Positions 25,828 through 34,341 of a DNA stretch of 64,000 bases are shown one piece after another. A program made the position numbers and the translations under genes. The notes beneath the pieces are model-generated. The model had not been told where the DNA came from and searched no databases. It was given only the letters and a program-made list of their open reading frames with translations. The stretch spans positions 4,246,501 through 4,310,500 of the forward strand of contig NZ_VFML01000001.1 in the NCBI RefSeq assembly GCF_006715045.1. Direction: 5' to 3'. Source of the DNA: Amycolatopsis cihanbeyliensis. Lineage in GTDB: Bacteria > Actinomycetota > Actinomycetes > Mycobacteriales > Pseudonocardiaceae. Each line of letters begins with the position of its first letter. Position 1 is the first letter of the stretch.

Positions 25828-26232
25828 CTAGACCGTGTTGCAGTCCGCCCTGGCCTCGGCGAGGTGCCATCGGCCCGCGGGGTCGGCGAGATGCAGGCTG
25901 ACCACCATGCGGCTGACCCCGTCGATGTGCTCGGCCAGATCGGCGTAGTCCGGGTTGAGCTCGGCCGCGGCCCGGGAGAGTTCCCGGGCCGCGAGCACCC
26001 TGCGCAACACCGCGGGCGGCAGGCTGCGGCCGGCGTGCTGCTCGGGTAGCTCGCCTGCTCGCCACAGCGCGGCGCAGGCGGCGCGGGCGTCGTCCGCGGG
26101 TCCGCCGGGTGAGCCGGAGGCCGCCCAGAGCATGCCGAGTACGCCGCTGCCGATCGCGAAGCCGGTGACCGCGGCCAGCACCAGCCTGCCGCGACCGGGT
26201 GGGAGCGGGTCTGCCTCGGCTGAGTCACTCAT
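25828..26232 (-). CDS. Membrane-anchored hypothetical protein (134 aa)
   Basis: From the ATG at 26232 there is a short polar head, a single membrane helix (LVLAAVTGFAIGSGVLGMLW) and an outer alpha-helical domain with two Cys (ARAACAALW, ARADCNTV) that could form a disulfide. No family is recognised. It stands alone on the minus strand, 95 bp downstream of the MFS transporter gene. Confidence 0.6.
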   Translation of the reverse strand: MSDSAEADPLPPGRGRLVLAAVTGFAIGSGVLGMLWAASGSPGGPADDARAACAALWRAGELPEQHAGRSLPPAVLRRVLAARELSRAAAELNPDYADLAEHIDGVSRMVVSLHLADPAGRWHLAEARADCNTV

Positions 26233-26327
26233 CCGGCCCTCCCACGTCGGTGTAGTGCGCCATTCCAACATCGCCGGGTGTGGGCGGGGCCGGATCGTGA
26301 TGAAAATGCGAACTGCCTTGCGGGTCC

Positions 26328-27572
26328 TCAGCTGGAGACCGGCGCGGCCCGCGGGTCCAACGTGTCCACCGCGGTGCGGTAACCGCGCAGCAGCAGGATC
26401 GCGGCCCCGCCGGTACCGAGCAGGAGCACACCGGACACCGCGAAGGTCGCGCTCGGCCTGCCGAGGATCTCGGTGAGCACCCCGCCGGCCAGCGCCCCGA
26501 CCGGGATCGCGCCCCACACCAGGGTGCGCCACACGCCGAGTACCCGACCGAGCAGCTCGCTGGGAACCAGCCCGTGCCGGACGGTCGCCAGTACCACGTT
26601 CACCGCGACCACCGCGGCCGCGAACAAGCCGAACAGCGCCGCCGAGGCGACCGCGCTGGTGCTGATCCCCATCGCGAGGAAGGCCGCGCCGCACAGCAGG
26701 ATCCCCACGGCCAGCACGGTCCGCCTTCCGGTCGCCCGGACCAGGCGGGGGGCCGCCGCCGCGCCGGCGAGCCCGCCGATACCCCCGGCGAAGGCGAACA
26801 CGCCGAACGCGGCCGGGCTGAGCCTCAGGTCCTCCAGTGCGTAGAGCACGAGCTGGGCCTGGGCGAGCTCGCTCGCCAGGCTGACCGCGGCGGCGATCAG
26901 CACCAGCCGCAGTACCAGCGGGTTGCGGCGCACCCAGCCGAGGCCCTGGGCGAGTTCGGTGCGCAGCGTGGCCCGCCGCCGCTCGGTGTCCTGCCGGGGA
27001 CGGTAGCTGCCTGCCATGCCGAGCAGCAGCGCGGCCGCGATGGCGAACCCGGCCGAGTTCAGCAGGAAAGGGAAGGCGGCGAACAGGGCGAAGGTCAGGC
27101 TGCCGACCGGCCCGCCGAGGAAGGTCTGCCCGACGATCTCGGCGGCCTGCATCTTGCTGTTGGCGCCCTCCAGCCGTTCCCGCTCCACCACGGCGGGGAT
27201 CAGCACGTTGGCGGCGCTGTCGGCCAGTGTCTCGGCCGTCCCGATCAGCAGGGCGGCCAGGTACACCAGCCAGATCGAGATCGAGTCGGTAGCCACCAGC
27301 ACGGCGACCGCGCCGACCACCACGGCGCGTGCGGTGTTCGCCGCGATCATCGCCATCCGCCGGTCGATCCGGTCCAGGATCCCCCCTGCCACCAGCGCGA
27401 ACAGTAGCCAGGGCAGGAACTGGGTCGCGGAAAGGCCCGCGATCAGCACCGGCTCGCGGGTGATGGTCGCGGCCAGCAGGGGAAAGGCCACCTTGCCGAT
27501 CCCGTCCCCGAGATTGGACACCGTGCTGGAGGACAGCAGCCAGTTCAGCCGATGGTCCGTTCGCCCCTTCAC
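26328..27572 (-). CDS. MFS transporter
   Basis: About 414 residues with 12 predicted membrane helices, of the MFS_3/enterobactin-exporter-like group. It opens with LLSSSTVSNLGDGIGKVAFPLL and carries the loop GGILDRIDRRMAM, a variant of the MFS A-motif, between helices 2 and 3. Likely an exporter of a hydrophobic compound. The frame is open to 27644 (ATG), but the GTG at 27572 puts the first helix at the usual distance, so I chose it. Substrate unknown. Confidence 0.82.
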   Translation of the reverse strand: MKGRTDHRLNWLLSSSTVSNLGDGIGKVAFPLLAATITREPVLIAGLSATQFLPWLLFALVAGGILDRIDRRMAMIAANTARAVVVGAVAVLVATDSISIWLVYLAALLIGTAETLADSAANVLIPAVVERERLEGANSKMQAAEIVGQTFLGGPVGSLTFALFAAFPFLLNSAGFAIAAALLLGMAGSYRPRQDTERRRATLRTELAQGLGWVRRNPLVLRLVLIAAAVSLASELAQAQLVLYALEDLRLSPAAFGVFAFAGGIGGLAGAAAAPRLVRATGRRTVLAVGILLCGAAFLAMGISTSAVASAALFGLFAAAVVAVNVVLATVRHGLVPSELLGRVLGVWRTLVWGAIPVGALAGGVLTEILGRPSATFAVSGVLLLGTGGAAILLLRGYRTAVDTLDPRAAPVSS

Positions 27573-27721
27573 GGTTCCGCCATTGCGACCATCCTGCACC
27601 CCCAAACAGACACCTGTTGTGACTGCCCCCTCGCTGAAAGTCATACTACCGAACTGGTATCGCCGACGGTGAGACTCGTGTTACCGACTGTTGAGTAGGT
27701 AAGCGCCGTCGAGGTCGAGTT

Positions 27722-28033
27722 GTGCTTGTTTCCGGTCGGCGGCTGTGGGACACCGTCGTGCGCAGGTATCCGAACATGATGTTCGTGTTCTCCGGGCACT
27801 ACGTGAACGCGGGCCGGATCGTCGAGCGCGGGGACGCGGGAAACACCGTCTACCAGCTGCAGGCCGACTACCAGAGCTACACCGACCGCGAGCGCAACGG
27901 CTACCTGCGGATCCTGGAGTTCGACCCGGCCGCCAACCGGGTGGACGTCAGTACCTACTCACCGCACGCGGACGCCCACCTCACCGACCCGCGGAACCGG
28001 TTCACACTGACCGGCGTGCGTCTAGTGCCCTGA
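27722..28033 (+). pseudogene. Remnant of a secreted calcineurin-like phosphoesterase
   Basis: About 100 residues match the C-terminal end of extracellular metallophosphoesterases: LWDTVVRRYPNMMFVFSGHYVNAGR (the late His of the metal site), then LQADYQSY and the final strand block YLRILEFDP...YSPHADAHLTDP. The N-terminal two-thirds, with the DxH, GD and GNH metal motifs, is missing; upstream the frame runs into stops within 30 bp. There is no ribosome-binding site. An inverted-repeat element overlaps its end, so it is probably a deletion remnant. Confidence 0.75.
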
Positions 28034-28110
28034 ACGTGGCTTTCCGGACGTTAGACGTCGTGAACGGCACTTTTGGGACGTCTGACGTCTCATACGCCAC
28101 GTTCAGGGCA
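28026..28110. repeat. Palindromic intergenic element with perfect 15-bp ends
   Basis: TGCCCTGAACGTGGC (28026-28040) and its exact inverse GCCACGTTCAGGGCA (28096-28110) bracket 55 bp. Inside are two direct repeats of the form TTCCGGACGTTAGACGTC and TTTGGGACGTCTGACGTC. The structure can fold as a long hairpin and may serve as a bidirectional terminator between the remnant gene and the convergent DUF2252 gene. It looks like a REP/MITE-type element. No second copy of this exact type was found in the window. Confidence 0.8.
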
Positions 28111-28123
28111 AATGGGTGAGGTG

Positions 28124-29455
28124 CTAGATACCGGCGATCTCGCCGTTGCGGAAGGCGTCCACGAACAGGCGGTGGTCGTCCCGGGTGCGCTCGGCGTACC
28201 GCATGCCGAACTCGGTCAGCGCCTGGACGAACTCCTCCTCGCGCTCGCCGACCACCGCCACGATCGCGTCCTCCACCTGGAAGTCCACCAGGGTCTGCTC
28301 GGAGTCCTCGTCCGCGACGCAGTGCACCTTCGCGGTCGCCTGGCCGAGGTACTCCAGCACCGGCGCCATGTCGGCGGGTTCGGTGAGGTCCGACCAGTCG
28401 AGGTCGTTGACGTACGGGGAAAGCTCGGAGACGACGAAACCGACACCGTTCATCTCGGTGTGCCCGAGCCAGGGGTCGGCATGCGCCTGCAGGGCGCGCT
28501 GGGATACGGCGGTGCGGTGGCCCTCGTGCCGGAAGTAGTCCTTCACCCGCTCGTCGTGCACGATCCGGCTCGGCGCCGGGACATTGCCCTGCTTCATGGA
28601 AAGCACGACGTCGTTCTCCAGCGCCTGGGTACGCCCCTCGACCAGCACGTTGTACGCGGGCAGCCCGGCCGAGCCGATACCGAAACCGGAGCGGCCCACG
28701 ACGTCCTTCACCTCGTAGGTGATGCTGTTGAACCGTTTCCCGCGCGGAATGGTGTCCAGGTAGGACTCGAACGCCGTGCGGGCCCGGTCGTACTCCTGCT
28801 CGCCGAGCCTGCGCACACCGGCGCCGGAGCGGAAGACCCGCTCGTAGTTCTCCACCGTGGTCAGGCCGCCGAGCAGGTCGATCCGGGTGTTCATCCGCGC
28901 GGCCTGCAACACCTCGTGCACCAGCCCGTCGGTGCTCTCCAGTTGCAGCTTGAACGCCTGGTCGCCGGTGTGCTCGGCGAACTGCCGCACCTGGCGCAGG
29001 TAGCTGCGCAGGTAGGTGCCGATCAACGAGGCGATGTCGGCGTCCGAGATCGCCTTGCTCCACGCCAGCAGCGCCACGCTGGAGACCAGCCGCTTGAGGT
29101 CCCAGGTGAAGCTGCCGAGATAGGCCTCGTCGAAGTCGTTGACGTCGAACACCAGCACCCCGTCGGAGTCCATGTAGGTGCCGAAGTTCTCCGCGTGCAG
29201 GTCACCCTGGATCCACACCCTGGCGGTGCGCTCGTCCGCCCACGGATCGTCCTCGCCGGCCATGTCGTTGTAGAACAGGCAGGCCGACCCGCGGTAGAAC
29301 GCGAACGGGTCGGCGGCCATCTTGCGGAACTTCCGGCGGAAGGCGGCCGGGTTCGCGGCCATCATCTCCTCGAAGGCGTCCACCAGGACACCGACGATCT
29401 CCGCCCGGCGCCGCTCGTCGCCCCGTTCCCGGATGCGCTCCACCACGTCTGCCAT
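28124..29455 (-). CDS. DUF2252 family protein
   Basis: The 443-residue protein has the DUF2252 blocks: RKFRKMAADPFAFYRGSACLFY near residue 45, then WIQGDLHAENFGTYMDSDG and VFDVNDFDEAYLGSFTWDLKRL (about 80-130). GDLHxxN and DxND resemble the catalytic loop and metal-binding Asp of aminoglycoside phosphotransferase/kinase-like folds, so a phosphotransferase activity is possible. The substrate is not known. It is soluble and monocistronic, and the palindromic element lies just downstream of its stop. Confidence 0.85.
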   Translation of the reverse strand: MADVVERIRERGDERRRAEIVGVLVDAFEEMMAANPAAFRRKFRKMAADPFAFYRGSACLFYNDMAGEDDPWADERTARVWIQGDLHAENFGTYMDSDGVLVFDVNDFDEAYLGSFTWDLKRLVSSVALLAWSKAISDADIASLIGTYLRSYLRQVRQFAEHTGDQAFKLQLESTDGLVHEVLQAARMNTRIDLLGGLTTVENYERVFRSGAGVRRLGEQEYDRARTAFESYLDTIPRGKRFNSITYEVKDVVGRSGFGIGSAGLPAYNVLVEGRTQALENDVVLSMKQGNVPAPSRIVHDERVKDYFRHEGHRTAVSQRALQAHADPWLGHTEMNGVGFVVSELSPYVNDLDWSDLTEPADMAPVLEYLGQATAKVHCVADEDSEQTLVDFQVEDAIVAVVGEREEEFVQALTEFGMRYAERTRDDHRLFVDAFRNGEIAGI

Positions 29456-29494
29456 CGCCCCGACTCTGCCACGGCAGGCGGCGCGGGTGCGGGG

Positions 29495-29683
29495 TCAGCG
29501 CAACACGATCAGGAAACGTGTCCAGGCACCCCGGGTGAACGCCAGTGGCGGCCCGGCGGGGTCCTTGGAGTCCCGCACCCCCACGACCGGTCCGGCGGTG
29601 GCCACTTCGACGCAGTCGCTCTCCTCGCCGGCGCCGTCGCTGTAGCTGCTCTTGCGCCATCCGGCGAACACTGGCTCGGCCAT
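29495..29683 (-). CDS. DUF397 protein, partner of the adjacent DUF5753 regulator
   Basis: 62 residues with the full DUF397 pattern: WRKSSYSDGAGEESDCVEVA, VGVRDSKDP and LAFTRGAWTRFL. It follows the helix-turn-helix gene at 29703 with a 19-bp gap. Such pairs (WhiJ-type regulator and BldB-like small protein) are abundant in actinomycetes, where they influence development and antibiotic production and can behave like toxin-antitoxin modules. The exact action of this pair is not known. Confidence 0.88.
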   Translation of the reverse strand: MAEPVFAGWRKSSYSDGAGEESDCVEVATAGPVVGVRDSKDPAGPPLAFTRGAWTRFLIVLR

Positions 29684-29702
29684 GCCCGGGCTCCTCGGGT
29701 CG

Positions 29703-30566
29703 CTACTCCAGGTCCTCGGCCAGCCGCCGCAGGAACTCGGCGGTCGCGGACTCGTCGAGCGCCATGGCCCACAGCTGGTCGAACCTCAGTTTAGCCCGGT
29801 TGACCTCCTGCTCCTTCTCCGTGTCGGTGCCGCCGAAGGCGTGCTCGACGTACAGCGTGTCTGGCAGCAGCTGTTCCGGGAAGGTGACGATGACGAAACC
29901 ACCCGCCATGGAGGGGTGCACCCCGCGATCGTTGGGCAGCACCCGCAGGGTGACCGTGGGTAGCTCAGCCAGTTCGGCCAGACGGGCCAGCTGGCCGTAC
30001 GCCACCTCCAGGCCGCCGACCCGGCAGCGCAGGGCGGCCTCGCGCATCACCGCCCGCAGGGTGAGCGGGCGGGTGGGGTGCCGCAGCCGTTCCTGGCGGA
30101 TCATCCGGACCCGGACGTAGTTCTCGATCCGCTCCGGCTTCTCCTCACCCTGGCCGAGGAACAGGGCGCGGGCGTACTCCTCCGACTGCAGGAGCCCGGG
30201 AACGAGGTGGGTCTGGAAGCTACGGGCGGACTCGGCGTCGCTTTCCAGGCCGAGGTAGCCCCTGCCGTGGATGCCGTAGGAGTTCCGCCAGGCTTTGCGC
30301 TGGGAGAGGCGGCACAGGTCCAGGATCTCCTCGTACCGGTCGGGCTCGTGGTACACGTCCAGCATGCTCTTCGCGACATGGATGTTCAGCCCCTGCTGAC
30401 CGTTCTCCAGCCTGCTGAGTGAGGGGACGGTGTACTCGATCTTCGCGGCGGCCTGCTCCATGGTGAGCCCGGCCCGCTCGCGCAGCCTGCGCATGATCCG
30501 GCCCAGCCTGCGCCGGATGATCGCCGGACCGTATTCCGGCTCGCCCCCGGGGTGCTCTCCAGTCAT
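29703..30566 (-). CDS. XRE-family regulator with DUF5753 domain
   Basis: 287 residues. An N-terminal Cro/C1-type helix-turn-helix (about 20-75) contains RLRERAGLTMEQAAAKIEYT and SLSRLENGQQG. The C-terminal DUF5753 domain (about 105-280) contains the typical LVPGLLQSEEYARALF, RQERL, REAALRCRVGG and LRVLPNDRGVHPSM. It pairs with the downstream DUF397 gene. It is cytoplasmic and DNA-binding; the ligand sensed by DUF5753 is unknown. Confidence 0.9.
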   Translation of the reverse strand: MTGEHPGGEPEYGPAIIRRRLGRIMRRLRERAGLTMEQAAAKIEYTVPSLSRLENGQQGLNIHVAKSMLDVYHEPDRYEEILDLCRLSQRKAWRNSYGIHGRGYLGLESDAESARSFQTHLVPGLLQSEEYARALFLGQGEEKPERIENYVRVRMIRQERLRHPTRPLTLRAVMREAALRCRVGGLEVAYGQLARLAELAELPTVTLRVLPNDRGVHPSMAGGFVIVTFPEQLLPDTLYVEHAFGGTDTEKEQEVNRAKLRFDQLWAMALDESATAEFLRRLAEDLE

Positions 30567-30634
30567 CCGTTACCTCCCGCGTACGTTCCTGCACGCAGTG
30601 TCCACGCGGGAGGTGACATCCGTAATTACACGGC

Positions 30635-30985
30635 TCAGCCCCAGCCGAGCTCGTGCAGCCGGGCGTCGTCGATACCGAAGTGGTGCGCGATCTCGTGCAC
30701 CACGGTGATCACGACCTCGGAGACCACGTCCTCCTCGGTCTCGCAGATGGCCAGGATCGGCCGCCGGTAGATGAAGATCTGGTCCGGCAGCACCCCGCCG
30801 TAGTCGGACATCCGTTCGGTGAGCGCGACCCCGTGGTAGAGGCCGAGGATGTCCGGCTCCTCCTCGTTGCGCTCCTCGACCAGCACCACCACGTTGTCCA
30901 TGGCCTCGGCGAACTCGGCGGGTACCCGGTCCAGCGCGTCGGCCACCAGCTCCTCGAAACGCAGCAGGGTCATCTCCACCGGCAT
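30635..30985 (-). CDS. Metallopeptidase family protein (minimal zincin, Rv3836-like)
   Basis: 116 residues. A small metzincin-like fold carries the zinc motif H97-E-I-A-H101-H-F-G-I-D106. The block FIYRRPILAICETEEDVV precedes it. This is the DUF1025 minimal-zincin family and corresponds to Rv3836 of M. tuberculosis, which also lies between pheA and serS. Protease activity has not been shown for the family. The start lies 3 bp after the stop of the septum-formation gene. Confidence 0.9.
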   Translation of the reverse strand: MPVEMTLLRFEELVADALDRVPAEFAEAMDNVVVLVEERNEEEPDILGLYHGVALTERMSDYGGVLPDQIFIYRRPILAICETEEDVVSEVVITVVHEIAHHFGIDDARLHELGWG

Positions 30986-30988
30986 CGG

Positions 30989-32002
30989 CTACCCGCCCGT
31001 TTCCGTGCTGGTCGACGGGGCCGAGGTGGAGCTCGGCTCCGCGGGTTGCTCGGTGGGCTTGACGCTGCCCCGCACCGGGGCCAGCCCGCTACCGTCCTCC
31101 AGGGTCGCCCCGACCTTGCAGTTGACCTTGGTCGAGCCGGCATCCCAGCTCTCCTGCTCGCGCAGGTCCCAGCCGAGCAGCAGGCCCTGCTCGTCCAGGT
31201 TCTTCCCGCCGGAGTACTCGTCCACCGCCTTGTTGCACTCCAGGTCCAGCCAGGCCTTCTGGTCCTCCTGGGAGGGGTAGCCGTCGGCGAACTCGTCCTT
31301 CAGGTCGAGCACAGCGACGATCTCGTAGGAGTGCGGGGCCGCGCAGTCCACCGGATCGCCCACCGTCTTCCCGCTCAGTCCGAGGCAGGTGCCCACCGGC
31401 CACACGTCCGACTGATCCTGCTCGACGGCGGGCCCGGTCAGCTGCTGCAGCGAGCCGCCGGGGCCCGCCCACTGCAACCCGCAGCGCAGCTCGCGGGCTC
31501 CGTCGGCCCACTGCTGTTCGGGCGGGCGCAGCACGCCCAGCGTCAGCTTCCCGTACGGGTCCAGCGGCTTGTTCAGGTACGTCTGCGCGCTCTCGCCGCA
31601 GCGCTCCTCCGCGATCTGCCGCCACAGCCGCAGGTCGGGGGAGGGCGCCCCGGGTGGATACTGGTCGGAGATGTCTACCACACCGATCACCTCGAACAGG
31701 TGGGCCTGCTCACAGGGCACCTTGTGCGCGTCCGAAGCATCCGGCCGGGTCCAGTTCAGGCAGCTACCCGGTGGGGAGTGGAAGGCCTCCTCCTTCGCGG
31801 CCAGCCGCTGCGCCACCTCGGCGTCCACCGAGTTCATTCCCCAGGAGAACGCCCAGCTCAGCGAGAGCGCACCGATGGCGCCGATGGCCGCACCGACCAT
31901 CAGCAGCTGGGTGCGCAGGGTCCGTCCGGAGCGACGGAACCGCTCGGGCTCCTTGGGCATCAATTCCATAATGCCTGCGCCATGCTCCACGGGCTCTCCC
32001 AC
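30989..32002 (-). CDS. Septum formation family membrane protein (Rv3835-like)
   Basis: A basic head is followed by one membrane helix (QLLMVGAAIGAIGALSLSWAFSWG, read in two parts) and an outer region with two septum-formation-type domains. Both carry the pattern GxCLxW/GxC...V.C..PH..E: PPGSCLNW...VPCEQAHLFEVIG and VGTCLGL...VDCAAPHSYEIVAV. The tail is Thr/Ser/Pro-rich. The start may be GTG 32002, where TAGGCT lies 9 bp upstream and suggests a leaderless transcript, or ATG 31969. It is in one operon with the zincin gene. Confidence 0.82.
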   Translation of the reverse strand: MGEPVEHGAGIMELMPKEPERFRRSGRTLRTQLLMVGAAIGAIGALSLSWAFSWGMNSVDAEVAQRLAAKEEAFHSPPGSCLNWTRPDASDAHKVPCEQAHLFEVIGVVDISDQYPPGAPSPDLRLWRQIAEERCGESAQTYLNKPLDPYGKLTLGVLRPPEQQWADGARELRCGLQWAGPGGSLQQLTGPAVEQDQSDVWPVGTCLGLSGKTVGDPVDCAAPHSYEIVAVLDLKDEFADGYPSQEDQKAWLDLECNKAVDEYSGGKNLDEQGLLLGWDLREQESWDAGSTKVNCKVGATLEDGSGLAPVRGSVKPTEQPAEPSSTSAPSTSTETGG

Positions 32003-32052
32003 GGTGTGGATAGCCTAGGTGGCAGCGGTGCCCACCGGTTACGGAGTACTCG

Positions 32053-32646
32053 ATGACGGAAGACAACACGCCCGAGGAGGAGCCACGCCCGCGTGGCTCC
32101 ATGCGTCGCCAGGACGCGGAGAACACCACCCCCCGGGAACCCTCGCTGGCCGAGCAGCGTGCGCGGCGCAAGGCGTTGCTGGAGGAGAAGGAACGGGAGG
32201 CCGCTGAGCAGCAGGCCAAGGAGCAGGCGGAGCGCAGGGCGGACACCCGGCGCAAGGTGCTGATCGGCAGCGGTGTGACGGTGGGGCTGGTCGGGTTGAT
32301 CGCCAGCTACTACACGGTCGCGCAGACCAAGGAGGTCACCGCCGTGTGCACCAACGACGAGGGTGTCGTGGTGGACGAGAAGTACTGTGACGAGGGCTAC
32401 GTCCGCAGCCAGGGCGGCCACGTCAGCGGCGGCTTCCTCTTCCTCCCGATCGGGATGGGCGGCGGTGGCGGCCAGTACCGGTACAACTACGGCGGCAGCG
32501 GCCGGGTCGGCCAGCCGGTGTCCGGTGGCAGCTTCCAGAAGCCGTCGAACGCCAGCATCAACACCAAGTCCGGCAAGAGCGTGCAGCGCGGTGGCTTCGG
32601 CATCAGTGGCAAGTCCGGCGGGTTCGGCAAGGGTGGGGGCTCGTAG
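32053..32646 (+). CDS. Gly-rich membrane protein, YgiB/YjfM-like
   Basis: 197 residues. A charged coiled-coil head (EQRARRKALLEEKEREAAEQ), a membrane helix (VLIGSGVTVGLVGLIASYY), a short domain with two Cys (AVCTNDEGVVVDEKYCDEGY) and a Gly/Ser-rich tail. In enterobacteria a similar small Cys- and Gly-rich protein (YgiB, YjfM) is encoded next to a glutathionylspermidine synthase-like protein. The same neighbour follows here with no gap (TAG then GTG). Similarity is by layout and context. Confidence 0.65.
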   Translation: MTEDNTPEEEPRPRGSMRRQDAENTTPREPSLAEQRARRKALLEEKEREAAEQQAKEQAERRADTRRKVLIGSGVTVGLVGLIASYYTVAQTKEVTAVCTNDEGVVVDEKYCDEGYVRSQGGHVSGGFLFLPIGMGGGGGQYRYNYGGSGRVGQPVSGGSFQKPSNASINTKSGKSVQRGGFGISGKSGGFGKGGGS

Positions 32647-33813
32647 GTGCACCGGGAGACCCGGCCGCCGCGGCCGGACTGGAAGCGGACCACCGAGGAA
32701 CAGGGGCTGGTGTTCGGCCTGCCGGCGCGAGACGGTGCCGGAAAGTCACGCCCGTACTGGGACGAGTCGGTGCATTACGTGCTGGAGATGGACGAGGTGC
32801 TGTCCGTCGAGGCCGACGTCGAGCTGCTGCATTCCATGTGCCTGGAAGCGGTGGACAACGTTGTGCTCACCGAGCGTTACCGCGACTTCGGCATTCCGGA
32901 GTGGCTGTGGCCGTACATCGCGGAGTCCTGGAAGCGCCGCGATCCGCATGTCTACGGCCGGTTCGACCTGCGCTACGACGGCAAGAGCCCGGCCAAGCTG
33001 CTGGAGTACAACGCCGACACCCCGACCTCCCTGCTGGAGGCCTCGGTGGTGCAGTGGCACTGGAAGACCGACGCCTACCCCGATGACGACCAGTGGAACT
33101 CCATCCACGAGCGGCTGGTCGAGCGGTGGGAGGAGATCGGCGGGCTGCTGCCCTCGAACGAGTTGCATTTCACCTGGTCCACCGCCGATCCCACCGGCGA
33201 GGACCACGTCACCACCGCCTACTTGCAGGAGACCGCGGCCGAGGCCGGGCTGGACACCGTGGGACTGGCGATCGAGGAGATCGGCTGGGATCCGCTGCTG
33301 AAGCGGTTCGTCGACCTCGAGGACGCGCCGATCAACACGGTGGTGAAGCTCTACCCCTGGGAGTGGGTGGTGGACGAGGAGTTCGGCCGCCATGCCGCCG
33401 AGTCGCTGCCACGGACGCTCTGGGTCGAGCCGCTGTGGAAGATGCTGCTGTCCAACAAGGCGATCCTGGCGATCCTGTGGGAGAACTATCCCGGTCACCC
33501 GAACCTGCTGCCCGCCTTCCTTGATGACCCCGGGCTGCTCACCGAGTACGTGCGCAAGCCCAAGCTCGGCAGGGAGGGCTCCAACGTGCAGATCGTGGCC
33601 ACCGGCTACGAGACCCAGACCGGCGGGGTCTACGGTGAGGAGGGCTTCATCTACCAGGCCTTCGACCCGTTGCCCGAGTTCGACGGCTACCGGCCCGCGC
33701 TCGGCGCGTGGATCGTGGGGGACAACGCGGCCGGCCTCGGCCTGCGGGAGACGGCGGGGCTGGTCACCGACGACGGGGCCGCGTTCGTCCCGCACCGCAT
33801 CCCCGAGTCGTGA
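32647..33813 (+). CDS. Glutathionylspermidine synthase-like ATP-grasp protein (YgiC/YjfC type)
   Basis: 388 residues matching the C-terminal synthetase half of GspS: RFDLRYDGKSPAKLLEYNADTP (Mg/ATP region), LYPWEWVVDEEF, EPLWKMLLSNKAILAILWE and the late VRKPKLGREGSNV with GGVYGEEGFIYQ. The amidase half of GspS is absent, as in YgiC/YjfC. It should form an amide bond from a carboxylate, ATP and an amine, but actinomycetes lack glutathione, so the substrates must differ. GTG starts directly after the preceding stop. Confidence 0.85.
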   Translation: MHRETRPPRPDWKRTTEEQGLVFGLPARDGAGKSRPYWDESVHYVLEMDEVLSVEADVELLHSMCLEAVDNVVLTERYRDFGIPEWLWPYIAESWKRRDPHVYGRFDLRYDGKSPAKLLEYNADTPTSLLEASVVQWHWKTDAYPDDDQWNSIHERLVERWEEIGGLLPSNELHFTWSTADPTGEDHVTTAYLQETAAEAGLDTVGLAIEEIGWDPLLKRFVDLEDAPINTVVKLYPWEWVVDEEFGRHAAESLPRTLWVEPLWKMLLSNKAILAILWENYPGHPNLLPAFLDDPGLLTEYVRKPKLGREGSNVQIVATGYETQTGGVYGEEGFIYQAFDPLPEFDGYRPALGAWIVGDNAAGLGLRETAGLVTDDGAAFVPHRIPES

Positions 33814-33875
33814 GCCGATCGAGTGAGGCGGCAGAATTCGGGCGCGACCATCCGACTCGACCCCGGGAGTGAACC

Positions 33876-34325
33876 GTGATGCATATCGCCCTCGCCGAGA
33901 CGTTCGGCTCCGACCTCGCCAGGGGTATCGGCGCCATCCTGCTGTACGCGGTCGTCGGGCTGTTGCTGATGCTCGTCGGCTTCTACGCGATCGACCTCAC
34001 CACCCCCGGCAGGCTCTCCGAGCTGGTGCGCAGGGGCCTGCCGAACGCGGTGATCGTCACCGCGTCCGGGATGCTGTCGATGGCGTTCATCATCGTGGTG
34101 GCGATCTTCACCTCCTCCAGCGACCTCACCGAGGGCCTGATCACCTCGCTGGTCTTCGGCCTGGTCGGGATCATCGGGCAGGTGCTCGCGGTGCGCACCC
34201 TGGAGTGGGCGACCAGGATCGACGTCCGCTCCACCATCGAGAGCGAGACCTTCGCCCCGGCGAGCTTCGTGGTCGCCGGCGCGCACCTCGCGCTCGGCCT
34301 GGTGGTAGCGGTCGCGGTGAGCTGA
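33876..34325 (+). CDS. DUF350 membrane protein (YjfL-like)
   Basis: 149 residues, four predicted helices (AILLYAVVGLLLMLVGFYAI; AVIVTASGMLSMAFIIVVAIF; GLITSLVFGLVGIIGQVLAV; FVVAGAHLALGLVVAVAV) with the DUF350 loop DLTTPGRLSELVRRG. In E. coli the DUF350 protein YjfL is encoded with YjfM and YjfC, so the three consecutive genes here form the same module. The start may be GTG 33876 or ATG 33879 after GGGAG. Confidence 0.85.
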   Translation: MMHIALAETFGSDLARGIGAILLYAVVGLLLMLVGFYAIDLTTPGRLSELVRRGLPNAVIVTASGMLSMAFIIVVAIFTSSSDLTEGLITSLVFGLVGIIGQVLAVRTLEWATRIDVRSTIESETFAPASFVVAGAHLALGLVVAVAVS

Positions 34326-34341
34326 CTATTAGCGTGAAGCC

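Noticed and set aside
28073..29794. 573-codon plus-strand frame opposite the DUF2252 gene
   Set aside because: Typical high-GC shadow frame. The minus strand holds a complete DUF2252 protein.
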